Of a stretch of DNA of 64,000 nt, positions 50,739 through 60,285 are shown piece after piece (positions within the stretch are counted from its first letter, which is position 1; each line of letters opens with the position of its first letter). This DNA comes from Enterobacter chengduensis. GTDB lineage: Bacteria; Pseudomonadota; Gammaproteobacteria; Enterobacterales; Enterobacteriaceae. Position numbers and translations under genes: made by a program. The stretch covers positions 1,798,001-1,862,000 of the forward strand of contig NZ_CP043318.1 in NCBI RefSeq assembly GCF_001984825.2, in the 5' to 3' direction. Below the pieces are notes generated by a model. It made no database searches. It was given only the letters and a program-made list of their open reading frames with translations, and was not told where the DNA came from.

Positions 50739-52857
50739 CAATTTGCTGTTGCAGCCGGCAAATTTCAGGCAGCAGAGCGATAAGCAGGCCTATCTGCTGT
50801 AGCACCAGCGGCGCTTTGCTGTCGTTTCCTGGATCAAGATGCGCAATGCGTTGAGCCAGTTCATCCAGCGCCTGCTGAACGCGCGGCTCATCGGCCGGGC
50901 GGTGGTGAAGTGCGTCATCGACATAGCAGACGGCGTCATCAAGCAGGTTGAGAATTCCCGGGTTGGTGAGCTTCTCTCGGTGGGCGCCCAGCGTTGAAAT
51001 ATAGCTGGTGAACGTATGGTTCAGGCAGAGCAGGCGGAACGCAGTCTCGCGAATCTCCTCCGTGGCGCGAGGCTCCGTCGACATGTTCGAGACAACGGAG
51101 GCCAGTTCTGCATCACTATTGTGCGCATCGCGACGGGCTATCCGGTACGCCAGGCGGTTATCGCGCCCCTGGTGGTACTGTTCCAGAATAGCGTCAAGGT
51201 AGCGACAGTTGGCGTTCATTGCCCTGTCTACCACCCGCGGCAGATTGCGGAAACGCCAGTCTGGCCAGATAAAGCTGACTGCGGCCCAGGCAATTGCACA
51301 GCCAATCAGCGTATCAATCACGCGAGGCAAGGCGACTTCAAACCCTTCACCCAGCAGGTTAAAGCACAGCAGCACCAGCAGCGTGATGAACATGGTGGCA
51401 TGGGCATACTGCACGTTGCGAAACGCGAAGAACAGCACGCCGGTAATTACGATGAGGATCAGCTGACCTTCGACGGAAGGCACAAAATAGAGCACCGGAA
51501 GGCCGATCGCGACGCCAACCAGCGTGCCGATAATGCGCAGCGCAAGACGGTGTCGGGTGGCGTTGTAGTTCGGCTGGCAGACGAACAGGCTGGTCAGCAG
51601 GATCCAGTAGCCGTGTTGCAGCCCGGTTATCTGGATAAAGGCGTAACCCACGCACAGCACCAGCGACATTCTCACGGCGTGGCGAAAGAGCGCCGACTCC
51701 GGCGTAAAGTTACGGCTCAGCCGTAGCCACATATCGCTAACGCTGTGCACGCTGTCATCAGCAAGCTGATTGTCCACCTCGCTGCCCGGTAGCGCCATCG
51801 CCTGTTCGGACTCAATGGTCGCCAGTTGAGCGTCAATCGCCCGCAGGTTGTTCAGCAAAAAACCAAGTGCTTTGATGTGTTCCGGCGACGTTCCGCTGGC
51901 CTGAACGCGGTCGAGGGCCGCATCAAGGTGGCTAAAAACGCGTTCAAAGCGCGGGTCATGCTGATAGGGCGTGCGCAGCAGAATGGAGCGCGAGAGCTGC
52001 TGGCAGGCCTGGGACTGCATGGACAGCAGACGCTGGAAGCGAAACATCACGTCGCTGTAGCGGAACTTTTCGCGCAGGGCAGCATACTGAACGTGCGATG
52101 AGCTGGCGCGTTCATGTATATCCTGGGCAGCAAAATAGTAGTGTAAGGTCCTTCGGGTCCCGCGCTGGCCGCGGTCGCCGCGCAGGCGGGTAAGCAGCGA
52201 GGCCTTTGTCTGGTTCAGGGTGGCGACCAGTTGGCCATTTGCCAGCGCCAGATCGTAGAGCGGAGCCTGACTTTCTTCTTCGATATCGGGGTCGAACAGC
52301 CGGGATTTGAGTTCCAGATAGTGGGCCAGCTGCTCAAAGCTGCGGGCAAGGTTATCCTGCAGCGGGCGAACCGGGAAGATCAGATGACCGGTCAGCGTCA
52401 GCAGGTTGTACCAGACGGCGCCCAGCAGCATCAGAACAGGCTGCTGATACCAGTGGTCGTACAGGGAAACGCCCAGCATGGTGTAGATGGCGATCAGCAG
52501 TGCCCCAAACGCGATGGTGGCATAGCGCTGCCCAAGGCCGCCCAGCAAAATAAACCCGCTGGTCGAGAGCGTCAGACCCAGGGCAAACAGCCAGGGCCAG
52601 GGGAAAAGCAGCTCAACGGACGCTGACGCGATAAAAAAGCAGACGAGCGTGATGACTAGGTTACGTAAACGCCCGGCCAGGCGATCGTCCAGGTCCGCCA
52701 GCGCCCCGGCCACTACGCCAAGGGTGAGCGGAATGGTGAGCTTGACGTCATTCAGCCACCAGGGCAGGGCAACCGTGCCGCAAAGCGCGATAAATATCCT
52801 GACGTTATAAAGCCAGGTGCTGTTCCAGGTATAACGGCGAAGCAGTGGGCTTAGCAT
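50695..52857 (-). CDS. yccS: FUSC-family inner membrane protein YccS
   Basis: YccS is a 720-residue polytopic protein of the FUSC/aromatic-acid-exporter-like family, with two membrane blocks: residues about 15-170, and about 395-530 (including VLCVGYAFIQITGLQHGYWILLTSLFVCQPN). Cytoplasmic helical regions lie between and after. The substrate is unknown. It lies 19 bases downstream of yccF and is probably co-transcribed with it. Its 3' end overlaps sxy. Confidence 0.92.
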   Translation of the reverse strand: MLSPLLRRYTWNSTWLYNVRIFIALCGTVALPWWLNDVKLTIPLTLGVVAGALADLDDRLAGRLRNLVITLVCFFIASASVELLFPWPWLFALGLTLSTSGFILLGGLGQRYATIAFGALLIAIYTMLGVSLYDHWYQQPVLMLLGAVWYNLLTLTGHLIFPVRPLQDNLARSFEQLAHYLELKSRLFDPDIEEESQAPLYDLALANGQLVATLNQTKASLLTRLRGDRGQRGTRRTLHYYFAAQDIHERASSSHVQYAALREKFRYSDVMFRFQRLLSMQSQACQQLSRSILLRTPYQHDPRFERVFSHLDAALDRVQASGTSPEHIKALGFLLNNLRAIDAQLATIESEQAMALPGSEVDNQLADDSVHSVSDMWLRLSRNFTPESALFRHAVRMSLVLCVGYAFIQITGLQHGYWILLTSLFVCQPNYNATRHRLALRIIGTLVGVAIGLPVLYFVPSVEGQLILIVITGVLFFAFRNVQYAHATMFITLLVLLCFNLLGEGFEVALPRVIDTLIGCAIAWAAVSFIWPDWRFRNLPRVVDRAMNANCRYLDAILEQYHQGRDNRLAYRIARRDAHNSDAELASVVSNMSTEPRATEEIRETAFRLLCLNHTFTSYISTLGAHREKLTNPGILNLLDDAVCYVDDALHHRPADEPRVQQALDELAQRIAHLDPGNDSKAPLVLQQIGLLIALLPEICRLQQQIATWRSSSPVAQAAH

Positions 52858-52876
52858 AAACGCGGCCAGTCCTTAT

Positions 52877-53323
52877 TTACTGAAAACGACGGCGAGCGTT
52901 TGCTTCACGCGCCGCCTGGGCCACTTCTACCGGAACAACCCTGCGCCCGACGGGCCAAAGCGCGATAGCGGCGATCTTAAAGTTTGCGATCCCCACCGGA
53001 ATACCAATAATCGTGATGCATTGTGCAATACCGGCAAAAATATGCATGATGCACAGCCACCAGCCGAAGAATATCAGCCACAGAATGTTAAGCAGGGTTC
53101 CGCCCGTGTTCATCAGGGCGTTTTTGCTCTCCGGGTTCAGCTCGTCAACGTGGACGGCTTCGTTCCCGTAAGGAACCAGGGAGAGTTTTGTGATTTCCCA
53201 GCAGGAGCGGGTCAGGGGGAGCGTGAAAATCAGGACGATGCTCACCAGCGTGGCAAAAAGCCAGGAAAGGGTGGTGGCAAAACCGCCCAGCACAAAATTC
53301 AACACATTCAGAACGGTACGCAT
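52877..53323 (-). CDS. yccF: YccF-family inner membrane protein
   Basis: This 148-residue protein equals E. coli YccF and contains two YccF (DUF307) repeats, each with hydrophobic helices: GGFATTLSWLFATLVSIVLIFTLPLTRSCWE, and LLNILWLIFFGWWLCIMHIFAGIAQCITIIGIPVGIANFK. The ending is basic (AREANARRRFQ). Its function is unknown. It is divergent from helD and lies upstream of yccS in what looks like a two-gene operon. Confidence 0.92.
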   Translation of the reverse strand: MRTVLNVLNFVLGGFATTLSWLFATLVSIVLIFTLPLTRSCWEITKLSLVPYGNEAVHVDELNPESKNALMNTGGTLLNILWLIFFGWWLCIMHIFAGIAQCITIIGIPVGIANFKIAAIALWPVGRRVVPVEVAQAAREANARRRFQ

Positions 53324-53446
53324 AAACCCTCACTTCCTTTCGATAAAATTAACGCCCAATGATTGTAACGTTTTTTTAGGCTGGAGCACCTTAAAACTGG
53401 CAGTTAAACTGTCAGGTAAATTATCTCTTCGTGGATGTGGCGGAAC

Positions 53447-55501
53447 ATGGAACTGAAAGCAACGTCGTTAGGCAAACGCCTGGCGCAACACCCTTACGAC
53501 AGGGTGGTTCTCCTTAATGCCGGGGTGAAAGTCTCCGGGGAACGCCACGAATACCTTATTCCGTTTAATCAGCTTCTGGCCATCCACTGCAAACGCGGGC
53601 TGGTGTGGGGCGAGCTGGAGTTCGTCCTGCCTGACGATAAAGTCGTGCGCCTTCACGGCACCGAGTGGGCGGAAACCCAGCGTTTCCATCATCACCTCAA
53701 CGCGCTCTGGCAGCAGTGGAGCCAGGAGATGAGCGTAATTGCCTCCGGGGTGCTTCAGATGGTGCTGGACGATATTGCGCAAATCAACGCGCAGCATTCG
53801 TGGCTCACCCGTCAGCAGACCGCCGGGCTGCAGCAAAAAATCCGCCAGGCGCTCTCGGCGCTGCCGATATCCGTGACGCGCCTCGAGGAGTTTGACAATT
53901 GTCGCGACGCCTGGCGACAGTGCCAGGCCTGGCTGAATGATAAGGATAAAAGCCGTCTCGCCCATAACCAGGCCTGGACGGACGCCATGCTTACCCAATA
54001 CGCCGACTTTTTCAGCACGGTGGAGTCTTCTCCGCTTAATCCGGCTCAGGCGCGCGCGGTGGTCAACGGCGAGCAGTCGCTGCTGGTGCTGGCGGGCGCC
54101 GGTAGCGGTAAAACGTCGGTGCTGGTCGCGCGTGCCGGCTGGATACTGACGACGGGCGAGGCGGTAGCCGACCAGATTCTGCTGCTGGCTTTTGGCCGCA
54201 AGGCAGCCCAGGAGATGGACGAACGGATCCAGGAACGTCTCCATACTCGGGACATAACCGCCAGAACCTTCCATGCCCTTGCGCTGCATATTATTCAGCA
54301 GGGCAGTAAAAAAGTGCCTGCCATCAGCAAGCTGGAAAACGACGCGCAGGCGCGTCAGGCGCTGTTCATCAAAACGTGGCGCCAGCAGTGCAGCGAGAAA
54401 AAGGCGCAGGCGAAAGGGTGGCGTCAGTGGCTGGAGGAGGAGCTCAACTGGGAGGTGCCTGAGGGCAGCTTCTGGCAGGATGACAAACTCGCGCGTAGGC
54501 TGGGTTCGCGGCTTGACCGCTGGGTCAGCCTGATGCGAATGCACGGCGGAACGCAGGCAGAGATGATTGAAAGCGCGCCGGAGGCGATCCGCGATCTGTT
54601 TTCGAAGCGGGTCAAGCTGATGGCGCCGCTGCTGAAGGCCTGGAAAACCGCGCTAAAAGAGGAAAATGCCGTCGACTTCTCCGGCCTGATCCATCAGGCC
54701 ATCATCATTCTTGAGAAGGGCCGTTTTGTCAGCCCGTGGAAGCATATTCTGGTGGACGAGTTCCAGGATATCTCGCCGCAGCGTGCGGCGCTGCTCTCGG
54801 CGCTGCGGGCACAAAATAAGCATACGTCGCTTTTTGCGGTGGGCGACGACTGGCAGGCCATCTATCGCTTCAGCGGGGCACAGCTTTCGCTGACGACCGC
54901 GTTCCACCACTATTTTGGTGAAGGGGACCGCAGCGATTTGGACACCACCTACCGCTTCAACTCCCGGATTGGTGAAATCGCCAACCGCTTTATCCAGCAG
55001 AACCCGCACCAGCTGGCCAAGCCGCTCAATAGCCTGCGCCCGGGGGATAAAAAAGCCGTCACCCTGCTGGCGGAAGACCAGCTGGAGCCGCTGCTGGACA
55101 AGCTCAGCGGCTACGCGAAGCCCGATGAACGGATCCTGGTGCTGGCGCGCTACCATCACCTTAAACCCGCGGCGCTGGAAAAAGCGGCCACCCGCTGGCC
55201 GAAGCTGCAGCTGGAATTTATGACCATTCACGGCAGCAAAGGGCAGCAGGCCGACTATGTCATTGTGGTGGGGCTGAAAGAGGGCAGCGATGGTTTCCCG
55301 GCCCCGGCCCGCGAGTCGGTAATGGAAGAGGCCCTGCTGCCGGTGCCGGAAGACTTCCCGGATGCCGAAGAGCGTCGTTTGCTGTATGTGGCCATCACCC
55401 GCGCGCGCCATCGCGTGTGGCTGCTGTTCAATAAAGACGAGCCATCCGCGTTTGTCGATATTTTGAAGAGTCTGGACGTGCCGGTAGCGAGAAAGCCGTA
55501 G
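53447..55501 (+). CDS. helD: DNA helicase IV
   Basis: HelD of enterobacteria is a superfamily 1A 3'-5' helicase linked to the RecF recombination pathway; it is not the RNA-polymerase recycling HelD of Firmicutes. The 684 residues match E. coli. An N-terminal domain of about 190 residues precedes Walker A AGAGSGKTS (216-224). Then come motif Ia LLLAFGRKAA, motif II ILVDEFQDIS, VGDDWQAIYRFSGA, LDTTYRFN, MTIHGSKGQQADYVIVVG and YVAITRARHRVW (motif VI). The ATG at 53447 matches the family start MELKAT. Confidence 0.95.
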   Translation: MELKATSLGKRLAQHPYDRVVLLNAGVKVSGERHEYLIPFNQLLAIHCKRGLVWGELEFVLPDDKVVRLHGTEWAETQRFHHHLNALWQQWSQEMSVIASGVLQMVLDDIAQINAQHSWLTRQQTAGLQQKIRQALSALPISVTRLEEFDNCRDAWRQCQAWLNDKDKSRLAHNQAWTDAMLTQYADFFSTVESSPLNPAQARAVVNGEQSLLVLAGAGSGKTSVLVARAGWILTTGEAVADQILLLAFGRKAAQEMDERIQERLHTRDITARTFHALALHIIQQGSKKVPAISKLENDAQARQALFIKTWRQQCSEKKAQAKGWRQWLEEELNWEVPEGSFWQDDKLARRLGSRLDRWVSLMRMHGGTQAEMIESAPEAIRDLFSKRVKLMAPLLKAWKTALKEENAVDFSGLIHQAIIILEKGRFVSPWKHILVDEFQDISPQRAALLSALRAQNKHTSLFAVGDDWQAIYRFSGAQLSLTTAFHHYFGEGDRSDLDTTYRFNSRIGEIANRFIQQNPHQLAKPLNSLRPGDKKAVTLLAEDQLEPLLDKLSGYAKPDERILVLARYHHLKPAALEKAATRWPKLQLEFMTIHGSKGQQADYVIVVGLKEGSDGFPAPARESVMEEALLPVPEDFPDAEERRLLYVAITRARHRVWLLFNKDEPSAFVDILKSLDVPVARKP

Positions 55502-55520
55502 CGACGACGGGCAAGGATGG

Positions 55521-55552
55521 GTAGGCCGGGTAAGGCGAAGCCGCCACCCGGC
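55521..55552. repeat. REP element between helD and mgsA
   Basis: GTAGGCCGGGTAAGGCGAAG then CCGCCACCCGGC is a canonical REP. The outer stem GCCGGGT/ACCCGGC and the inner stem GGCG/CGCC are both intact. It lies between the convergent stops, followed by a run of A that would give the leftward mgsA transcript a T-run. Confidence 0.88.
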
Positions 55553-55559
55553 AAAAAAG

Positions 55560-56018
55560 CTACTTCAGTCTCTCAGAAAGATAACGCTGATAGTCCGGAA
55601 TCAGGATATCAACCGGCGAACTGAACTGCGGTGATTCGATGATGAAATCCGCCGTCGAGAGGTTTGTCGCCACCGGAATATTCCACACCGTCGCCAGGCG
55701 CAGCAGCGCTTTAACATCCGGATCGTGCGGAACCGCGTTGAGCGGATCCCAGAAGAAGATCAGCACATCAATTTTCCCTTCGGAAATCTGCGCGCCGACC
55801 TGCTGATCGCCGCCCATCGGGCCGCTCAGCATGGCATTCACCTGCAGACCCGTTTCGCGCTGGATCAGGTTTCCGGTGGTGCCGGTCGCCGACAGGGCGT
55901 GCTTTTCCAGCAAAGACTGATGGCGGCGAACCCAGTTAAGCAGCATTTGTTTACAGTGGTCGTGCGCCACCAGCGCAATGTGTTTGCGTTCAGGCAGCGT
56001 GCGTGTTGTCAATTCCAT
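55560..56018 (-). CDS. mgsA: Methylglyoxal synthase
   Basis: MgsA converts dihydroxyacetone phosphate to methylglyoxal plus phosphate, a glycolytic bypass under phosphate limitation. The 152 residues match E. coli. The active site is clear: H19, [12 protein letters not shown] with Asp71, [18 protein letters not shown] with H98 and Asp101. The ATG at 56018 (MELTTRTLP) is preferred over one four codons upstream. gloC, which acts later in glutathione-dependent methylglyoxal detoxification, is also in this window. Confidence 0.97.
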   Translation of the reverse strand: MELTTRTLPERKHIALVAHDHCKQMLLNWVRRHQSLLEKHALSATGTTGNLIQRETGLQVNAMLSGPMGGDQQVGAQISEGKIDVLIFFWDPLNAVPHDPDVKALLRLATVWNIPVATNLSTADFIIESPQFSSPVDILIPDYQRYLSERLK

Positions 56019-56098
56019 AATCATATCCATCAGGTTAACTCACTACACGATGACGGGAACCGCCTGACGCTGCAAGAGAAAGGCGTAAAAAATGTGGC

Positions 56099-56761
56099 TT
56101 ATGATGACGGCTGTTGTTTTGCCCACTGTAAAAACCGGGCCCGCGTGTCGGGATCGGCCTGCTGGAACCAGAATTTAAGGCGCTGTTCCGTCAGCGTCTG
56201 GGACTGAGGGGGTATAACGTCCAGCTCAGAGACGCCGGACAGCAGCGTGCTGTCGTCCGCCATCATGGTGGCAAATTGCGGAAGCGACGCGCGTTTGCCT
56301 GCTTTGTTGTAGGTCTGGGTCGCGGCCTCGTAGTCCGGACCTTTCGGTGAGGCCGTCAACGCCAGAATATCCAGCTTCACCGGAATCGGCATAGCATCCC
56401 CGTCCAGCAGCTCAATGCGGGGTGACGCGTCGAAGGCCGCCGATTCCTTCTCCGTTTCAAGGCGAGGAAGGGTAATGTTCACCTGACTGATTTGCCGCGT
56501 ATTAAAGCTGACGATCAGCGGCGGGGAGATGTACATTCGTTGCTCGTGATTCGCCAGAGCGATCGATTTTTCCACCCGGAAGACCAGCTGGTGCGGCCCG
56601 TTATCCAGCTCAATGCTGTCCGCACCGCGCAATAGCGAACTGGAGACCTTTTTTCCGTCCAGGATCAGAAGATCGATGTCGGTCGAGAGCCGGAGCGTCG
56701 TAGCAAAAACGCAGGCCGGCATCACTAACGCAATCAGAGCAGTGGCAATACCGGTTTTCAT
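56099..56761 (-). CDS. csgI: Curli secretion inhibitor-type protein CsgI (YccT)
   Basis: This 220-residue periplasmic protein of the DUF2057 family equals E. coli YccT, reported to inhibit CsgA curli polymerisation. A signal peptide [20 protein letters not shown] precedes [38 protein letters not shown], the typical start of the domain. The C-terminal part ([24 protein letters not shown]) is helical. Curli genes are not in this window. Confidence 0.9.
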   Translation of the reverse strand: MKTGIATALIALVMPACVFATTLRLSTDIDLLILDGKKVSSSLLRGADSIELDNGPHQLVFRVEKSIALANHEQRMYISPPLIVSFNTRQISQVNITLPRLETEKESAAFDASPRIELLDGDAMPIPVKLDILALTASPKGPDYEAATQTYNKAGKRASLPQFATMMADDSTLLSGVSELDVIPPQSQTLTEQRLKFWFQQADPDTRARFLQWAKQQPSS

Positions 56762-56935
56762 AGAAGGCTCCCGTCAGAAATCCTGTCGCCGCAATAATGT
56801 ATCTAAATTTTTCGATAATCATGTTTACTAACATATAGACATATTTCGCCGTTTTGCCCTCATGCATCCGTATGGGATGGATGGTTGAGATGTGCGGTTT
56901 GGCGTACACTTTTAAAAAAAGCCAGGAGAAAAACC

Positions 56936-57349
56936 ATGAAAGAGAACGACATTGCCGAGATTCTGACATCCACGCGTACCATTGCGCTGGTGGGCGCGAG
57001 CGATAAACCCGATCGTCCAAGCTATCGGGTGATGAAATACCTTCTCGATCAGGGTTATCACGTCATCCCGGTCTCGCCAAAAGTGGCGGGGAAAACCTTA
57101 CTGGGCCAGCAGGGATATGCCACGCTCGCTGACGTGCCGGAAAAAATTGATATGGTCGACGTTTTCCGTAATTCCGAGGCCGCGTGGGAAGTGGCGCAGG
57201 ACGCTATCGCCGTCGGGGCGAAAACCCTGTGGATGCAGCTGGGCGTGATTAACGAGCAGGCCGCGGTGCTGGCGCGGGATGCGGGGTTGAACGTCGTCAT
57301 GGACCGATGCCCGGCGATCGACATCCCGCGACTGGGGCTGGCGAAGTAA
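56936..57349 (+). CDS. yccU: CoA-binding domain protein YccU
   Basis: YccU is a 137-residue stand-alone CoA-binding (Rossmann-type) domain. It shows IALVGASDKPDRPSYRVMKYL, YHVIPVSPKVAGKTLLGQQGY, DVFRNSEAAWEV and the C-terminal CPAIDIPRLG. The length equals E. coli. No enzymatic partner is known. The start at 56936 follows CAGGAGAAAAACC; the upstream in-frame ATG has no ribosome site. Convergent with hspQ, with a shared terminator. Confidence 0.93.
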   Translation: MKENDIAEILTSTRTIALVGASDKPDRPSYRVMKYLLDQGYHVIPVSPKVAGKTLLGQQGYATLADVPEKIDMVDVFRNSEAAWEVAQDAIAVGAKTLWMQLGVINEQAAVLARDAGLNVVMDRCPAIDIPRLGLAK

Positions 57350-57350
57350 T

Positions 57351-57380
57351 AAAAAAAAGCCCGTTCATCGGGCTTTTTTT
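57351..57380. terminator. Bidirectional terminator between yccU and hspQ
   Basis: AAGCCCG and CGGGCTT pair around TTCAT, with eight A on the left and seven T on the right. Confidence 0.92.
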
Positions 57381-57386
57381 ACACGC

Positions 57387-57734
<348 letters not shown>

Positions 57735-57764
57735 TTATGTGCGGGCAATATTTCTCTTTTCAAG

Positions 57765-58955
57765 TTACATGACGCGACAGGCAAACCCTTTCAGATACAG
57801 TCCTTCCGGGTAGGTAGCAATCACGGGGTGATCGGCTGCCTGACGGAACTGCTCTATAAATTGTACATCACGGCCAGCATCTATTGCGGCATCAGCGATG
57901 ATTTTCTGAAATAAATCTGTGGTCATCAGGCCGGAGCATGAGAAGGTGAGCAGGATCCCGCCCGGGTTCAGCAGCTGGATGGCCAACATATTGATATCTT
58001 TATATCCACGGCAGGCACCCATCAGCTGGTTTTTGTTTTCCACAAACTTGGGCGGATCCATCACGATGACGTCGAACGTCTCGCCCTGGTCGCGATACTT
58101 ACGCAGCAGCTTGAAGACGTCGTCGCGCACAAACTCCGCTTTGCTCAGATCCAGCTTATTCAGCTCAACGTTCTGTTTTGCCACGTCCAGCGCTTCCTGC
58201 GACGTATCCACGCTGACGACCTGCGCACAGCCGCCCATCAGCGCCGAAACGGCAAAGCCGCCGGTATAGGAGAAGCAGTTCAGCACGCGCTTGTCGGCGA
58301 CGTACTGACGCGTCGCCAGGCGGCTGTCGCGCTGGTCAAGGTAGTAACCCGTTTTGTGCCCGCCCTGAATATCCACCAGCAGCTTCATGCCGTGCTCTTC
58401 AATCGGCAGCAGGGCTGGCGGCAGCTCACCCGTGACGGGGCCCTGCGTCAGCTCCATCCCCTCTTTTTTGCGCACGGCAACATCGCTGCGGTCATAAATG
58501 GCGCACTGCGGGAACAGCGTTTGCAGCGCGCTAATCAGCGCGGCGCGCTGGTATTCCGCCCCGGCGCTCAGGAGCTGCAGCACCAGGAAGTTACCGAAGC
58601 GGTCGATGGTCACGCCCGGCAGACCGTCTGACTCACCGGCAATCAGGCGATAGCTGTCCAGACCGTCGCGTTTTGCCAGCCACTCGCGCCACTGCTGCGC
58701 CTGCTGCAGGCGGCGGACGAAGAAGTCGATGTCGATGGTTTCGTCTTTATCGAACGTCCAGACGCGCGCGCGGATCTGGGACGCGGGCGAGTAGGCGCCT
58801 CGCGCTAACCATTTGCCCTGGTGGTCAACGATATCAATGGTTTCACCGAGGCTGGCTTTGCCTTCCATACGGGCAACCGCGCCGGAAAAGACCCAGGGAT
58901 GGCGGCGCAGTAATGACTTCTCGCGCCCTTTGGCTAACACTAAACGTACACTCAT
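57765..58955 (-). CDS. rlmI: 23S rRNA m5C1962 methyltransferase RlmI
   Basis: RlmI (YccW) methylates C1962 of 23S rRNA. The 396 residues equal E. coli. An N-terminal PUA domain ([23 protein letters not shown]) is followed by a beta-hairpin ([11 protein letters not shown]) and a Rossmann methyltransferase domain with [29 protein letters not shown] and [14 protein letters not shown]. It is divergent from acyP with a 92-base gap. Confidence 0.96.
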   Translation of the reverse strand: MSVRLVLAKGREKSLLRRHPWVFSGAVARMEGKASLGETIDIVDHQGKWLARGAYSPASQIRARVWTFDKDETIDIDFFVRRLQQAQQWREWLAKRDGLDSYRLIAGESDGLPGVTIDRFGNFLVLQLLSAGAEYQRAALISALQTLFPQCAIYDRSDVAVRKKEGMELTQGPVTGELPPALLPIEEHGMKLLVDIQGGHKTGYYLDQRDSRLATRQYVADKRVLNCFSYTGGFAVSALMGGCAQVVSVDTSQEALDVAKQNVELNKLDLSKAEFVRDDVFKLLRKYRDQGETFDVIVMDPPKFVENKNQLMGACRGYKDINMLAIQLLNPGGILLTFSCSGLMTTDLFQKIIADAAIDAGRDVQFIEQFRQAADHPVIATYPEGLYLKGFACRVM

Positions 58956-59047
58956 AATTTGCTGTTCTGTCGATTCAAGAAAATGGCCGCCATTTTCCCG
59001 AGTTCAGTGGGGAAATGCAACGCGCCAGACGGATAAGGAGAAGGAAG

Positions 59048-59329
59048 ATGTCAAAAGTCTGCACCATTGCCTGGGTTTACGGCGTCGTTCAGGGCGTTGG
59101 GTTCCGCTACAGCACCCAGCGCGAAGCGATTGAGCTTGGGCTGACGGGATACGCGCGCAACATGGATGACGGTAGCGTTGAGGTGGTCGCCTGCGGCGAA
59201 GCGGAACAGGTTGAAAAATTGATGGCGTGGCTGAAAGCGGGGGGACCGCGCAGCGCGCGGGTTGATAAGGTCTTAACGGAACCGCATCAACCCGGTCGGG
59301 AGTACGTTAACTTCGGTATTCGTTATTAA
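59048..59329 (+). CDS. acyP: Acylphosphatase
   Basis: AcyP (YccX) hydrolyses carboxyl-phosphate bonds in acylphosphates. The 93-residue protein has the substrate-binding loop [11 protein letters not shown] with catalytic Arg20, and Asn38 in [13 protein letters not shown]. The start at 59048 follows AAGGAGAAGGAAG; an upstream in-frame ATG gives an unlikely arginine-rich extension. Its stop overlaps convergent tusE by four bases. Confidence 0.96.
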   Translation: MSKVCTIAWVYGVVQGVGFRYSTQREAIELGLTGYARNMDDGSVEVVACGEAEQVEKLMAWLKAGGPRSARVDKVLTEPHQPGREYVNFGIRY

Positions 59330-59655
59330 ATGCACTTTACCGGCTTAGGCAGGCCAGCAATTTTTGTTGCCTGTTTTGCCGGGCCCTTCGGGAACAGACG
59401 ATAGAGATAGCGGCTGTTGCCTTTCTCTTCGCCGAACTTACTTGCCATGGCTTTGACCAGCATGCGGATAGCCGGAGAGGTGTTGAATTCAAGATAGAAC
59501 TCGCGGACAAAACGCACCACTTCCCAGTGTTCGGGGGAAAGGGTAATCCCTTCGTTTTCCGCAATTTTCTCCGCCAGCGGTTCGCTCCAGAGCGTTGTAT
59601 CTTTTAGATAGCCTTCGCTATCGGTCTCAATTTCATGGCCTGCAAAAATGAACAT
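59326..59655 (-). CDS. tusE: Sulfur carrier protein TusE
   Basis: TusE is the last carrier in the TusABCDE relay that passes persulfide sulfur to MnmA for 2-thiouridine at tRNA wobble position 34. The 109 residues equal E. coli. The DsrC-like fold ends in the flexible arm GLPKPVKCI with active Cys108 as penultimate residue. From here rightward synteny with E. coli is lost: the fimbrial genes replace yccA. Confidence 0.96.
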   Translation of the reverse strand: MFIFAGHEIETDSEGYLKDTTLWSEPLAEKIAENEGITLSPEHWEVVRFVREFYLEFNTSPAIRMLVKAMASKFGEEKGNSRYLYRLFPKGPAKQATKIAGLPKPVKCI

Positions 59656-59723
59656 AATCTTCTGTCGTAGGTGAAAAATCGGCGACAGTGTAGCAAAAAA
59701 GCCGCCTCAGGATAAACCGTGAC

Positions 59724-60275
59724 CTACAGGAGCAGCTGCAGCAGATTGTTGGCATTGAGCTTTTTCAGCGCGTTGCATTTGTGGGTCGACACCTGTTTCT
59801 CAGACATGCGCGTCACGATGGCAATGTGGCGCACCGGCAGCCCGGTGAGCATCAGATCGAGCACGTTGAATTCAAGTCCGGTAAGACAGCAGTCCAGACT
59901 GCGCACGCGGCGAGGCTCTTTTGCCAGCAGATATGCCGCATCTGCGACGGCGATCCTGTCATCGATGATATAAACGGTTAGCGTGACAAAACGCTTGCGT
60001 AAATGCGTCGCCAGCGCCCATCCCTTTTCATTGCAGACCAGATAAAGGCTGCCTTGCCAGCGGGCGGCTTCCAGTCTGAGTAAAATGTTAATCAGCGCCT
60101 GATGCGTACCCGCAACGGAAAAACGACAGCGTACGACAACCACGCGGCGGGTAAGCAGGGTTGGCTGCCATTGTACGGTATCGCTTATGACCTCTGGCTG
60201 GACGCCACGACGCAGCAGCGCATAGCGCAACCCTTCGGCGTAAAATCGATTATTGTCGAGAATGGCGTAACTCAC
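59724..60275 (-). CDS. LuxR-type HTH regulator at the end of the fimbrial operon
   Basis: This 183-residue protein ends in a LuxR/GerE helix-turn-helix: LTGLEFNVLDLMLTGLPVRHIAIVTRMSEKQVSTHKCNALKKL (about 131-173). The N terminus (SYAILDNNRFYAEGLRYALLRRG) resembles the receiver of RcsB/FimZ-like regulators. However, the acidic pair is D7-N8 and the phospho-acceptor strand reads RVVVVRCRFS without Asp, so it should work without phosphorylation. The GTG start at 60275 follows CGAGGTCACC, ten bases after the adhesin stop, so it belongs to the fimbrial operon. The likely role is control of fimbriae; I cannot name it more precisely. Confidence 0.8.
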   Translation of the reverse strand: MSYAILDNNRFYAEGLRYALLRRGVQPEVISDTVQWQPTLLTRRVVVVRCRFSVAGTHQALINILLRLEAARWQGSLYLVCNEKGWALATHLRKRFVTLTVYIIDDRIAVADAAYLLAKEPRRVRSLDCCLTGLEFNVLDLMLTGLPVRHIAIVTRMSEKQVSTHKCNALKKLNANNLLQLLL

Positions 60276-60285
60276 GGTGACCTCG

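Noticed and set aside
59656..59723. A tRNA-Ser (serT) or terminator between tusE and the LuxR-type gene
   Set aside because: No cloverleaf can be formed in 68 bases, and the T-rich end (GGCGGCTTTTTT on the minus strand) lacks a clear opposing arm.
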